The notes under the pieces: generated by a model
The model's input: only the letters and a program-made list of their open reading frames with translations
Database searches by the model: none
What the model was told of the DNA's origin: nothing
Shown here: positions 1-6,304 of the stretch, one piece after another
How the letters are laid out: each line of letters opens with the position of its first letter
How positions within the stretch are numbered: position 1 is the first letter of the stretch
Made by a program: the position numbers and the translations under genes
From: Polaribacter sp.
GTDB taxonomy: Bacteria > Bacteroidota > Bacteroidia > Flavobacteriales > Flavobacteriaceae
DNA length: 11,599 nt
Direction of reading: 5' to 3'
Assembly: GCA_030731695.1 (NCBI GenBank)
Contig: JANQTK010000300.1
Span: 1 to 11,599 of the forward strand

Positions 1-726
1 AAAGAAACCATTGATATTGAATTGCAATTGAAAGATTTAGAAACCGTTCAAAAACGTTTAGAGCGTGTAAAAAGAACTGCAAAAACAGGGAATAAAGAAG
101 CACAAACAGAATTAGATATTTTACTAAATGTAGAAAACACCTTGTTGCAAGGAAAATCTATCAGAAGTATTTCTTTTAGTGAAGCTGATTTAGAATTTAT
201 TACACCTTTACAATTCATCACTGCAAAACCAGTGCTATATGTGTGTAATGTTGATGAAAATTCGGCAGTTTCTGGTAACAAATATGTGGATTTGGTGAAA
301 GAAAATGTAGCCATAGAAAATGCAGAAGTTATTGTGTTGGCTGTTGCTACTGAAGCTGATATCACTGAATTGGAAGATTATTCAGAGCGTCAATTATTTT
401 TAGAAGACATTGGTTTAGAAGAAGCTGGTGTTGCAAGATTGATTCGTGCAGCTTACAAATTATTAAACTTACAAACCTATTTTACAGCAGGTGTCAAAGA
501 GGTAAGAGCTTGGACGATTCCTATTGGATCAACTGCTCCACAAGCAGCAGGAGTAATTCACTCTGATTTTGAAAAAGGATTCATCAGAGCAGAAACGATT
601 GCTTATGATGATTATGTGAAATTTGGAAGTGAAAGCAAAGTAAAAGAAGCAGGAAAAATGCGTGTTGAAGGCAAAGAATACATTGTGAAAGATGGTGATA
701 TTATGCACTTTCGTTTTAATGTGTAA
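1..726 (+). CDS. ychF: Redox-regulated ATPase YchF (Ola1 family), 3' part, 5' end outside the window
   Basis: This is the C-terminal 241 residues of the Obg-like P-loop ATPase YchF/OLA1, a cytoplasmic ribosome-associated ATPase linked in other bacteria to stress responses and translation initiation. The reading frame is open from base 1. The family is usually about 363 residues, so roughly the first third, with Walker A and the switch regions, lies upstream. Visible parts are the helical coiled-coil insertion (about bases 16-180, rich in K, E and L), the nucleotide-specificity motif PVLYVCNVDE (NVDE at 247-258) and the C-terminal TGS domain (about 460-723, ending in DGDIMHFRFNV). The NxxE form replaces the NKxD of true GTPases and is the family hallmark that favours ATP over GTP. 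The TTG at base 22 is internal, not the start. The gene converges on aceA. Identification is near certain. Confidence 0.96.
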   Translation, partial: KETIDIELQLKDLETVQKRLERVKRTAKTGNKEAQTELDILLNVENTLLQGKSIRSISFSEADLEFITPLQFITAKPVLYVCNVDENSAVSGNKYVDLVKENVAIENAEVIVLAVATEADITELEDYSERQLFLEDIGLEEAGVARLIRAAYKLLNLQTYFTAGVKEVRAWTIPIGSTAPQAAGVIHSDFEKGFIRAETIAYDDYVKFGSESKVKEAGKMRVEGKEYIVKDGDIMHFRFNV

Positions 727-753
727 GTCTTTTATTTTTGAAAAATACATTAT

Positions 754-779
754 AATCCCAATTTTGTTTGGATTTTTTT
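754..779 (+). terminator. Probable intrinsic terminator of ychF
   Basis: AATCC (754-758) pairs with GGATT (770-774). After one mismatch the stem continues with AA/TT around a 5-nt loop, and the right arm runs into a run of T. The hairpin starts 27 bp after the ychF stop codon. The stem is short, but the pattern of AATCC, spacer, GGATT and T-run is a common terminator shape in flavobacterial genomes. Confidence 0.55.
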
Positions 780-969
780 GTTTATTGAATTAAATTGATG
801 CAATAAACTAAATCTATATTAATGCCAAGTTAAGCACTAAATTTGGTAAATAGTTACTGAGAAAAAAATGAAAGTATTTAAGTAGGTAATTAATATTTAG
901 CAATAAAATTGATGTTTATGTTTTGGAATTTTTTATAATGTAGTAAGAGTTTACTAGCCTGATAATTAT

Positions 970-1007
970 AAAAAATGCATTAACTATAATAGCTAATGCA
1001 TTTTTTT
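970..1007. terminator. Strong bidirectional terminator, mainly serving aceA
   Basis: AAAAAATGCATTA (970-982) is perfectly complementary to TAATGCATTTTTT (994-1006). After one A/C mismatch the stem resumes with CTAT/ATAG. The outer arms are an A-run and a T-run, so RNA from either strand ends in a hairpin followed by U. The aceA stop codon is 24 bp away on the minus strand. It can also stop any read-through from ychF. Confidence 0.85.
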
Positions 1008-1030
1008 GAAATTATTTTTGATGGCATTAT

Positions 1031-2662
1031 TTATGCAACTACAGTTAATTTTTCTTCAACATTTTTGATTTTAGCAGTCATTTCAAATTGATTTGATGTG
1101 TTTTTATCACCACCAGCTTTTAAGGCATTATCTCCTGCAAAAAAGGTTTTATGATCATCTCCAAGATCAGAACCTGCCATTCTTTGGTGTTTAACACACG
1201 AAACTCCATTGCGTATTTCTTGTCTTTGAACTCCTTTTACGTACGCAAGCATGCCTTCTTTTCCAAAATAACCTTTCGTTAAATCGTCCATATGAAGGGC
1301 GGTTGTGTGATACGTTGGCAAGGTAATTAAGTGATGAAAAATTCCAGCTTCTCTAGCGCCATCTACCTGAAAAGATTTGATTTTTTGATCTGCTCTATAG
1401 CTTAATTCTGTGCTGTCATACTCAACATTCATTAAATTATTGCGATCATAATCTGTCATATCTTCACCTTCAATAAGCATTTCTTCAAAAACTTGTTTGC
1501 GGAAATTTAGTGTCCAATTAAAGGATGGTGAGTTGTTATACACCAATTTCGCATTTGGTACAACTTGTTTTATTCTGTTTACCATATGTGCAATTTGGGT
1601 AACATTCGGTGTTGGAGTCTCTATCCACAATAAATCTGCACCATTTTGTAAACTAGTAATGCAATCTAATACCACTCTATCTATGTTTGATCCTTCTTTG
1701 AATTTATACAATCCGTTTGCTAATCTTACAGGACGCACTAATTTACCATCTCTTTTTAGTAAAACATCGTCTTCTTTTGCATCATTTATAGCAATTTCTT
1801 CAGCTTCCACAAATGCTAAATATTGTGAAGCCAAATCACCTGGCTCTTGACTTACAGGAAGTTTTTGGGTAAGACTTGCGCCTTCAGAATCTGTTCTAGC
1901 AACAATAATACCATCCTCAACACCTAATTCTAAGAAAGCATATCGTACTGCATTTAGTTTGGCAATAAAATCTTCGTGCGGAACAGTTACTTTTCCATCT
2001 TGATGGCCACATTGTTTAGCATCCGATACTTGATTTTCAATTTGGATGGCACATGCCCCAGCCTGAATCATTTTTTTTGCTAATAAATACGTTGCTTCTT
2101 CGTTACCAAAACCAGCATCAATATCAGCAATGATTGGTACTATGTGTGTTTCAAAATTATCGATTTTACTTTGAACATCTTCTCCTTTTTGCAGTCTTCT
2201 ATATAAGTCATTCAACTCAATAGCATCTGCTTGACGTAAAAAATCATAAATTTCTACTATTAAACTAGATACAGCGGTTTTTTCATGCATTGATTGATCT
2301 GGTAAAGGACCAAATTCTGAACGCAAGGCAGCAACCATCCAACCAGAAAGATACAAATAACGTTTGCTAGTTGTTTTGTGGTATTTTTTTACTGCTATCA
2401 TATTTTGTTGCGCGATAAAACCATGCCAGCAACCCAGTGATTGTGTATAATTTGAAGAATCTTGGTCATAAGCTGCCATGTCTTCTCTCATAATAGCAGC
2501 AGTATATTTGGCGATATCCAATCCTGTTTTAAAACGATTTTGAGCTACCATTCTAGCAGCACTTTCAGGATTTATAGCATCCCAGGTTGCTCCGTATTTT
2601 GCTTTTAAATTTCTTACAGCTTCTAAAGCTGAGCCATAATTTGTTTGTGATAAATTTTTCAT
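1031..2662 (-). CDS. aceA: Isocitrate lyase, long (about 540-residue) form
   Basis: Cytoplasmic enzyme that cleaves isocitrate to glyoxylate and succinate, the first step of the glyoxylate shunt. The 543-residue product carries the catalytic-loop motif KQCGH at 216-220, with C218 as the catalytic cysteine. E. coli has KKCGH, and the Q variant is typical of the longer forms such as that of Pseudomonas aeruginosa. The Mg-binding stretch ADIDAGFGNE lies at 179-188, followed by IQIENQ (207-211), WIETPTPN (346-353) and NNSPSFNW (376-383). It is about 110 residues longer than the E. coli enzyme (434), consistent with the long subfamily. The ATG at 2662 directly precedes the conserved N-terminus. 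It lies 72 bp downstream of the aceB stop in the same direction, so the two are probably one operon. I see no good TAnnTTTG promoter in that gap. A strong terminator follows. Confidence 0.97.
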   Translation of the reverse strand: MKNLSQTNYGSALEAVRNLKAKYGATWDAINPESAARMVAQNRFKTGLDIAKYTAAIMREDMAAYDQDSSNYTQSLGCWHGFIAQQNMIAVKKYHKTTSKRYLYLSGWMVAALRSEFGPLPDQSMHEKTAVSSLIVEIYDFLRQADAIELNDLYRRLQKGEDVQSKIDNFETHIVPIIADIDAGFGNEEATYLLAKKMIQAGACAIQIENQVSDAKQCGHQDGKVTVPHEDFIAKLNAVRYAFLELGVEDGIIVARTDSEGASLTQKLPVSQEPGDLASQYLAFVEAEEIAINDAKEDDVLLKRDGKLVRPVRLANGLYKFKEGSNIDRVVLDCITSLQNGADLLWIETPTPNVTQIAHMVNRIKQVVPNAKLVYNNSPSFNWTLNFRKQVFEEMLIEGEDMTDYDRNNLMNVEYDSTELSYRADQKIKSFQVDGAREAGIFHHLITLPTYHTTALHMDDLTKGYFGKEGMLAYVKGVQRQEIRNGVSCVKHQRMAGSDLGDDHKTFFAGDNALKAGGDKNTSNQFEMTAKIKNVEEKLTVVA

Positions 2663-2664
2663 AA

Positions 2665-2672
2665 TTTTGCGA
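2665..2672 (-). promoter_or_regulatory. Possible regulator half-site TCGCAAAA in front of aceA
   Basis: On the minus strand TCGCAAAA ends 2 nt before the aceA ATG. The same octamer occurs on the plus strand at 4427-4434 in front of the divergent regulator. Matching octamers can arise by chance in 11.6 kb of AT-rich DNA. The only reason to record it is that both copies sit just upstream of shunt-related genes. Confidence 0.25.
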
Positions 2673-2697
2673 TAAGTTATTTAGATTAATAATTAGA

Positions 2698-2733
2698 TCC
2701 TGTGAATTGTTGCCGCAATTGCAGGATTGTTTT
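2698..2733. promoter_or_regulatory. Hairpin in the aceB-aceA gap, terminator-like on the + strand
   Basis: TCCTG (2698-2702) pairs with CAGGA (2722-2726) and AATTG (2705-2709) pairs with CAATT (2716-2720). There is a small internal loop and a 6-nt apical loop. On the plus strand the right arm is followed by TTG and then a long T-run, the layout of an intrinsic terminator for antisense RNA. In the sense (minus) direction the T-run is missing, so the hairpin should not stop aceB-aceA transcription. It could instead be a processing or stability element. The loop region contains the small palindromes TTGCCGCAA (2710-2718) and GCAATTGC (2715-2722), so it might also be a protein-binding site. Confidence 0.45.
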
Positions 2734-2734
2734 T

Positions 2735-4333
2735 TTATAGGTATTTGTATGCTGGAAGCGTTAAAAACTCTTCAAATTTTTCTGATAACACAAGTTTGTC
2801 AAAAATGTCAATTGCCAATTTAAATTTGGTTTTTGTAAGCTCGTTTTTATCAAATTGTGTCAATATCTTTTCAACCTCATCATTAAATAACACAATATAT
2901 AATTCAATAGTAAATTTGCGACCATCATCAAGCATTACATTATTTTTTAACCATTGCCATACTTGTGTTCTAGATATTTCGGCTGTAGCAGCATCTTCCA
3001 TTAAATTGTAAAGTGCAACTGCTCCATGACCTCTTAACCAAGCCTCAGTATATAAAATTCCGACATTTATATTTTTTCTAATGCCCTCTTCTGTAACAGT
3101 TCCTTTAGGGATCTCTACTAAATCTTGCTCCGAAACCTGAATATCGTTGCGTGTAACATGCAATTGATTTGGTGTTGGCATGTGTTTGTTAAATACTTCC
3201 ATTGCCACTTCAACCAACGCAGGATGTGCTACCCATGTGCCATCATGTCCGTTTTTTACTTCACGTTCTTTGTCTTTTTCAACTTTTCCTAAGGCGATGC
3301 TATTGGCAGATTCATCATTTTTAATTGGAATTTGCGCAGCCATTCCACCAATAGCCAAAATGCCTCTTTTGTGACAACGTTGGATAACTAGATTAGAATA
3401 CGCATCCATAAAAGGTGAGGTCATTGTTACTTGATCGCGATTTGGAACAACAAAATTGGGGTGGTTTCTAAATTTTTTGATGTATGAAAATATATAATCC
3501 CAACGTCCGCAGTTTAAACCAACAATATGATCTTTCAATTCAAAAATAATTTCGTCTAATTGAAAACTGGCCGTAATAGTTTCTATTAAAACAGTCGCTT
3601 TAAAAGTGCCTTTGGCAACATTTAAATAGTCTTGAGCAAATGTAAATACCTCATTCCACCAACGCGCTTCTTTATAATGTTCTAATTTTGGAAGATAAAA
3701 ATAAGGAGCTGTATTGTTTTTTAATAAGGTTTGGGTGTTATGAAAAACGTACAATCCAAAATCTACTAAACTACCTGATGCTTCTTCATTGTTGAAGCAA
3801 AGGTGTCTTTCGTTTAAATGCAATCCTCTTGGCCTTACTAACAAAACTGCTGTTTTAGGGTTTAATTTGTATGTTTTATTTTTTTTAGCATCCATCAAAG
3901 AGATGGTTTTTTGATTGGCATCAATAAGGTTCTGTTGGCCCTGTATTGCATTTTCCCAAGTTGGAGAATTACTGTCTTCTAAATCAGCCATAAATGTTTT
4001 AGCGCCAGAATTAAGCGCATTGATAATCATTTTTCTCTCTACAGGACCTGTAATTTCTACGCGTCTGTCTTGTAAGTCATGAGGAATATTCCCTGCAGTC
4101 CAATCAGTATTTCTAATGTCTGATGTTTCATTTGGAAATTCAGGAAAGTTTCCATCATCAAAAAAGTGCTGCAGTTTAACGCGTTTTTTTAATAATTCTA
4201 AACGTTTCGCATTAAACTTTTCGTGAAGAGCAGCTAAAAATATAAGAGCCTCGTCAGTTAAAATTTCTGGATAGTGATTGGTTGTGTTTTCAGAAAATGA
4301 AATTTTAGGTTGTTTTAAAAGTGTGTTTTCCAT
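2735..4333 (-). CDS. aceB: Malate synthase A
   Basis: Cytoplasmic enzyme that condenses glyoxylate with acetyl-CoA to give malate, the second step of the glyoxylate shunt. The 532-residue length fits the malate synthase A isoform, not the ~720-residue G isoform. Conserved blocks are MADLEDSNSPTW (115-126), RPRGLHL (167-173) with an active-site Arg, ETITASFQLDEI (251-262) with the metal-binding Glu, GLNCGRWDYIFS (272-283) with the metal-binding Asp, GHDGTWVAHP (362-371) and the C-terminal EDAATAEISRTQVWQWL (446-462). D447 in that last block is the expected catalytic base. The ATG at 4333 is the first in the frame after the operator region. It is the first gene of the minus-strand unit with aceA and is transcribed divergently from the RamB-like regulator. 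Confidence 0.97.
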   Translation of the reverse strand: MENTLLKQPKISFSENTTNHYPEILTDEALIFLAALHEKFNAKRLELLKKRVKLQHFFDDGNFPEFPNETSDIRNTDWTAGNIPHDLQDRRVEITGPVERKMIINALNSGAKTFMADLEDSNSPTWENAIQGQQNLIDANQKTISLMDAKKNKTYKLNPKTAVLLVRPRGLHLNERHLCFNNEEASGSLVDFGLYVFHNTQTLLKNNTAPYFYLPKLEHYKEARWWNEVFTFAQDYLNVAKGTFKATVLIETITASFQLDEIIFELKDHIVGLNCGRWDYIFSYIKKFRNHPNFVVPNRDQVTMTSPFMDAYSNLVIQRCHKRGILAIGGMAAQIPIKNDESANSIALGKVEKDKEREVKNGHDGTWVAHPALVEVAMEVFNKHMPTPNQLHVTRNDIQVSEQDLVEIPKGTVTEEGIRKNINVGILYTEAWLRGHGAVALYNLMEDAATAEISRTQVWQWLKNNVMLDDGRKFTIELYIVLFNDEVEKILTQFDKNELTKTKFKLAIDIFDKLVLSEKFEEFLTLPAYKYL

Positions 4334-4353
4334 GATGTTGTAATTTTATAGTG

Positions 4354-4384
4354 CAATAGTAAAACAAATATTTTGAAAAAACAA
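4354..4384 (-). promoter_or_regulatory. Candidate aceB promoter
   Basis: On the minus strand TTG (4384-4382) is followed after 20 bp by TACTATTG (4361-4354), which matches the Bacteroidota -7 consensus TAnnTTTG in all but one defined position. The spacing fits the known TTG-N17-23-TAnnTTTG layout. Transcription would start around 4347-4349, leaving a short AT-rich leader without a Shine-Dalgarno. The -33 end touches the 14-bp palindrome at 4384-4397, so a protein bound there could block or recruit polymerase. Confidence 0.45.
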
Positions 4385-4397
4385 GCGAACGTTCGCT
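4384..4397. promoter_or_regulatory. Perfect 14-bp palindrome, putative operator of the aceB/regulator region
   Basis: AGCGAACGTTCGCT is fully self-complementary and unusually GC-rich for this AT-rich intergenic DNA. It lies 50 bp upstream of the aceB start and 55 bp upstream of the regulator start. Its half-site TTCGC recurs toward the regulator at 4409-4413 and 4426-4430. Dyad sites are typical of dimeric HTH regulators such as the divergent gene product. Binding by that protein is inference. Confidence 0.6.
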
Positions 4398-4448
4398 AAA
4401 TAATTTTTTTCGCCAAATTTTTATATTCGCAAAAAAGACTATATTTGC
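4392..4448 (+). repeat. Phased half-sites: TTCGC three times at 17-bp steps, then TTTGC
   Basis: TTCGC occurs at 4392-4396, 4409-4413 and 4426-4430, with start-to-start steps of exactly 17 bp. TTTGC follows 18 bp later at 4444-4448, overlapping the regulator's -7 element. The first copy is one arm of the 14-bp palindrome. Actinobacterial RamB/PrpR sites are built on a TTTGCAAA-like core, one base away from this half-site. The array could be a cooperative operator, but this is unproven. Confidence 0.4.
4440..4447 (+). promoter_or_regulatory. Promoter -7 element of the regulator, predicting a leaderless mRNA
   Basis: TATATTTG is a perfect match to the Bacteroidota -7 consensus TAnnTTTG. It ends only 5 bp before the ATG at 4453, so transcription should start at or within a few bases of the start codon. 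A clear -33 TTTG at the usual distance is missing, which may mean a weak or activated promoter. The element overlaps a TTTGC half-site, which would suit autoregulation. Confidence 0.5.
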
Positions 4449-4452
4449 TATT

Positions 4453-5940
4453 ATGGAAGAAGATTATATAAAACTAATTTTTGGGTTAAAGCTAAAGCAG
4501 ATAAGGACTGATAAGAATTTGTCGCTCTTTGGATTGTCTAAACTTTCGGGATTATCTAAGTCGTATTTAAACGAAATAGAAAATGGAAAAAAATATCCAA
4601 AACCAGATAAAATTGCCATACTTTCCGAAAAATTAGACGTGCCATATGACCAAATGGTGTCTTTAAAGTTGGATAAAAATTTAGCGCCAATTGGCGATTT
4701 GTTACGGTCTAAAATTTTAAAAGAAATCCCTTTAGAACTCTTTGGTATTAAAGAAAGTAATTTAATCGATATTGTTGCGAACGCGCCAGCAAAAGTCAAT
4801 GCTTTTATTAGTACCATCATTAAAATTGCACAAAACTATAATTTTAGCAGAGAGAGTTTTTTTTTAGCATCAGTAAGATCATTTCAAGAGGCCAACAACA
4901 ATTATTTTGAGCATTTGGAACAGAGTGCTTTAAAGTTTGCAAAAGCGTATCATATTGATTTAAATCATAAAATTACTTCTGCAGAATTAGAAGAAATACT
5001 TGTTGAAGAATACGGTTATATTATTGAAGTTAATGAGTTAAGTAAATATGAAGCTTTAGGTAATTTACGATCTATGTTTGTGCCTAAAACAAAAACCTTA
5101 TTACTTGCAAATGAAATTGATGAAGCCCAACGTACCTTTATTTATGCAAAAGAGTTGGCCTATAATTTTCTTGAAATCGAAGAACGATTGTATACCTTTC
5201 CTTGGATAAAATTTGAGACTTTTGATCAGGTTTTAAATAATTTTTATGCTTCTTATTTTGCAGGGGCACTAATTATTCCGAGTGCTAAAATTATCTCGCA
5301 ACTGAATGAGATTTTTGAAAAAGAAACCTTTGACGCCAACTTGTTTTTACATGCTATTGATAGTTTTAATGCGTCACCAGAATCATTTTACCAACGATTA
5401 ACAAACATTTTGCCTAGAACATTTAATCTTCAAAATTTATTTTTTTTAAGATTTACGCATAAAGCAGAAAGCAATAAATTTTATCTAAAAAAAGAATTGC
5501 ATTTGTCTCACCAACATTCTCCTCACGCAAATGAAACTAACGAGCATTATTGTAGGCGTTGGGTATCTATAAATTTACTTGAAACCATCAGTAAAAGTAA
5601 AAAAGAGCATGAATTTGATTTCCAAATTTCTAACTACGAAAACGATGGTACTAGATATTTAGTGATTTCTTCGGCAACGAAAGATCCTTTTAAAAACAAT
5701 CATTACAGAAGTATAAGTGTTGGATTGATGCTAAATAAGCAATTGCAACGAAGGCTTGTTTTTTTAGAAGATCCTACAATAAAAAATCAAAATGTAGGTG
5801 TAACTTGCGAACGTTGTGCTATAGAAAACTGTAGTGTTAGGCAAGTTCCAGCAACGATATTAGAAAAAGTAGCTAGAGACAAAAAAATAGGAAAAATTGT
5901 GGAAGAATTGAATACTAAGTTCTTAAACTCAATTTTGTAA
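4453..5940 (+). CDS. XRE-family short-chain fatty-acyl regulator (RamB/PrpR/ScfR type), predicted Fe-S protein
   Basis: DNA-binding regulator of 495 residues. Domains: an XRE/cro-type helix-turn-helix (about 10-68, with LSLFGLSKLSGLSKSYLNEIENG), a long helical linker, an ImmA/IrrE (M78)-like domain (about 170-285, with RTFIYAKELAYNFL and ASYFAGALIIP), and a C-terminal ScfR-type domain. The protease motif HExxH is degenerate (KELAY, 233-237), so no peptidase activity is expected. It has exactly four cysteines: C367 in YCRRW and C452, C455 and C460 in CERCAIENC. This matches the CxxW-plus-cysteine-cluster layout of M. tuberculosis PrpR, which binds 4Fe-4S and senses acyl-CoA. Relatives (RamB) regulate aceA/aceB in actinobacteria. 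Its divergent position next to aceB suggests control of the glyoxylate shunt, which is inference. ATG 4453 is the only Met before the HTH. Confidence 0.88.
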   Translation: MEEDYIKLIFGLKLKQIRTDKNLSLFGLSKLSGLSKSYLNEIENGKKYPKPDKIAILSEKLDVPYDQMVSLKLDKNLAPIGDLLRSKILKEIPLELFGIKESNLIDIVANAPAKVNAFISTIIKIAQNYNFSRESFFLASVRSFQEANNNYFEHLEQSALKFAKAYHIDLNHKITSAELEEILVEEYGYIIEVNELSKYEALGNLRSMFVPKTKTLLLANEIDEAQRTFIYAKELAYNFLEIEERLYTFPWIKFETFDQVLNNFYASYFAGALIIPSAKIISQLNEIFEKETFDANLFLHAIDSFNASPESFYQRLTNILPRTFNLQNLFFLRFTHKAESNKFYLKKELHLSHQHSPHANETNEHYCRRWVSINLLETISKSKKEHEFDFQISNYENDGTRYLVISSATKDPFKNNHYRSISVGLMLNKQLQRRLVFLEDPTIKNQNVGVTCERCAIENCSVRQVPATILEKVARDKKIGKIVEELNTKFLNSIL

Positions 5941-6280
5941 TGCACTAAATATTGATGTTTTAATAGATGTATTTTGAAAATACAAACCAAATACAAAATG
6001 AAATACATCCAAAAAAATAGACAAATTTTGAATGGATATACTAATTTTACATCTTCTTAAAATTGAGATAAAACCTTATTTTTAACTTATGAAAAGAGAG
6101 GTAGAAGTTTCATAATAATAAAAGCATTTACAAAAATTTAGCTAATTTAAATCTGTAATTTTTATTTGAATCTTAAGACTGGCTATACCAATCAACAAAT
6201 AATATCTTCATAAAATTAAAGCAAACAAACACTAATAAATCATTAAAACCGAAAAATTTGATAGCATATTAAAGAAAGTA
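5941..6280. other. 340-bp intergenic region, no gene recognised
   Basis: This gap lies between the convergent 3' ends of the regulator and the carbonic anhydrase gene. It is very AT-rich. I see two short inverted repeats (5966-5974 with 6001-6009, and 6087-6094 with 6108-6115), neither followed by a T-run. There is also a loose repetition of AATACA at 5979, 5990 and 6002. The longest ATG frame I noticed is 17 codons (6032-6085), without support. No tRNA, riboswitch or clear promoter was recognised. A small RNA cannot be excluded. Confidence 0.6.
5966..6009. repeat. Inverted repeat downstream of the regulator gene
   Basis: GATGTATTT (5966-5974) is the exact reverse complement of AAATACATC (6001-6009), with 26 bp between the arms. 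It begins 26 bp after the regulator stop codon, where a terminator would be expected. However, it is followed on the plus strand by an A-run instead of a T-run, so an intrinsic terminator is doubtful. It may fold in the mRNA 3' end. Confidence 0.35.
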
Positions 6281-6304
6281 TTACTCGTAAAAGAATACTT
6301 TTCT
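6269..6304 (-). terminator. Possible weak terminator overlapping the carbonic anhydrase stop codon
   Basis: AAAGTATT (6275-6282) and AATACTTT (6294-6301) are perfect inverted repeats around an 11-nt loop that includes part of the stop codon region. On the minus strand the hairpin is followed by CTTTAATAT, only a poor T-run. No better terminator was found downstream of this gene. Confidence 0.3.

Larger units (their letters stand above)
727..1030. other. Convergent intergenic region between ychF and aceA
   Basis: These 304 bp separate the 3' ends of two convergent genes. They contain one hairpin with a T-run close to ychF and one long, nearly symmetric hairpin close to aceA, annotated separately. 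The part between them, about 780-965, is very AT-rich. I find no open frame of useful length, no RNA-like fold and no clear promoter there. Confidence 0.7.

Noticed and set aside
1497..1850. Open frame opposite aceA, and similar antisense frames inside aceB, the receptor and gcvT
   Set aside because: They lie wholly within strongly conserved genes on the other strand, and their predicted products show no recognisable domains.
5979..6007. AATACA three times at 11-12 bp steps as a possible iteron or CRISPR-like array
   Set aside because: The units are only 6 bp with no conserved spacer structure. There are no cas genes and no replication genes nearby.
6032..6085. 17-codon ATG frame in the gap after the regulator
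   Set aside because: Too short, no promoter or recognisable product, and such frames are expected by chance in AT-rich DNA.
6087..6115. Perfect 8-bp inverted repeat TTATGAAA/TTTCATAA as a terminator or small RNA
   Set aside because: No T-run on either strand and no promoter nearby. The arms are AT-rich and could easily arise by chance.
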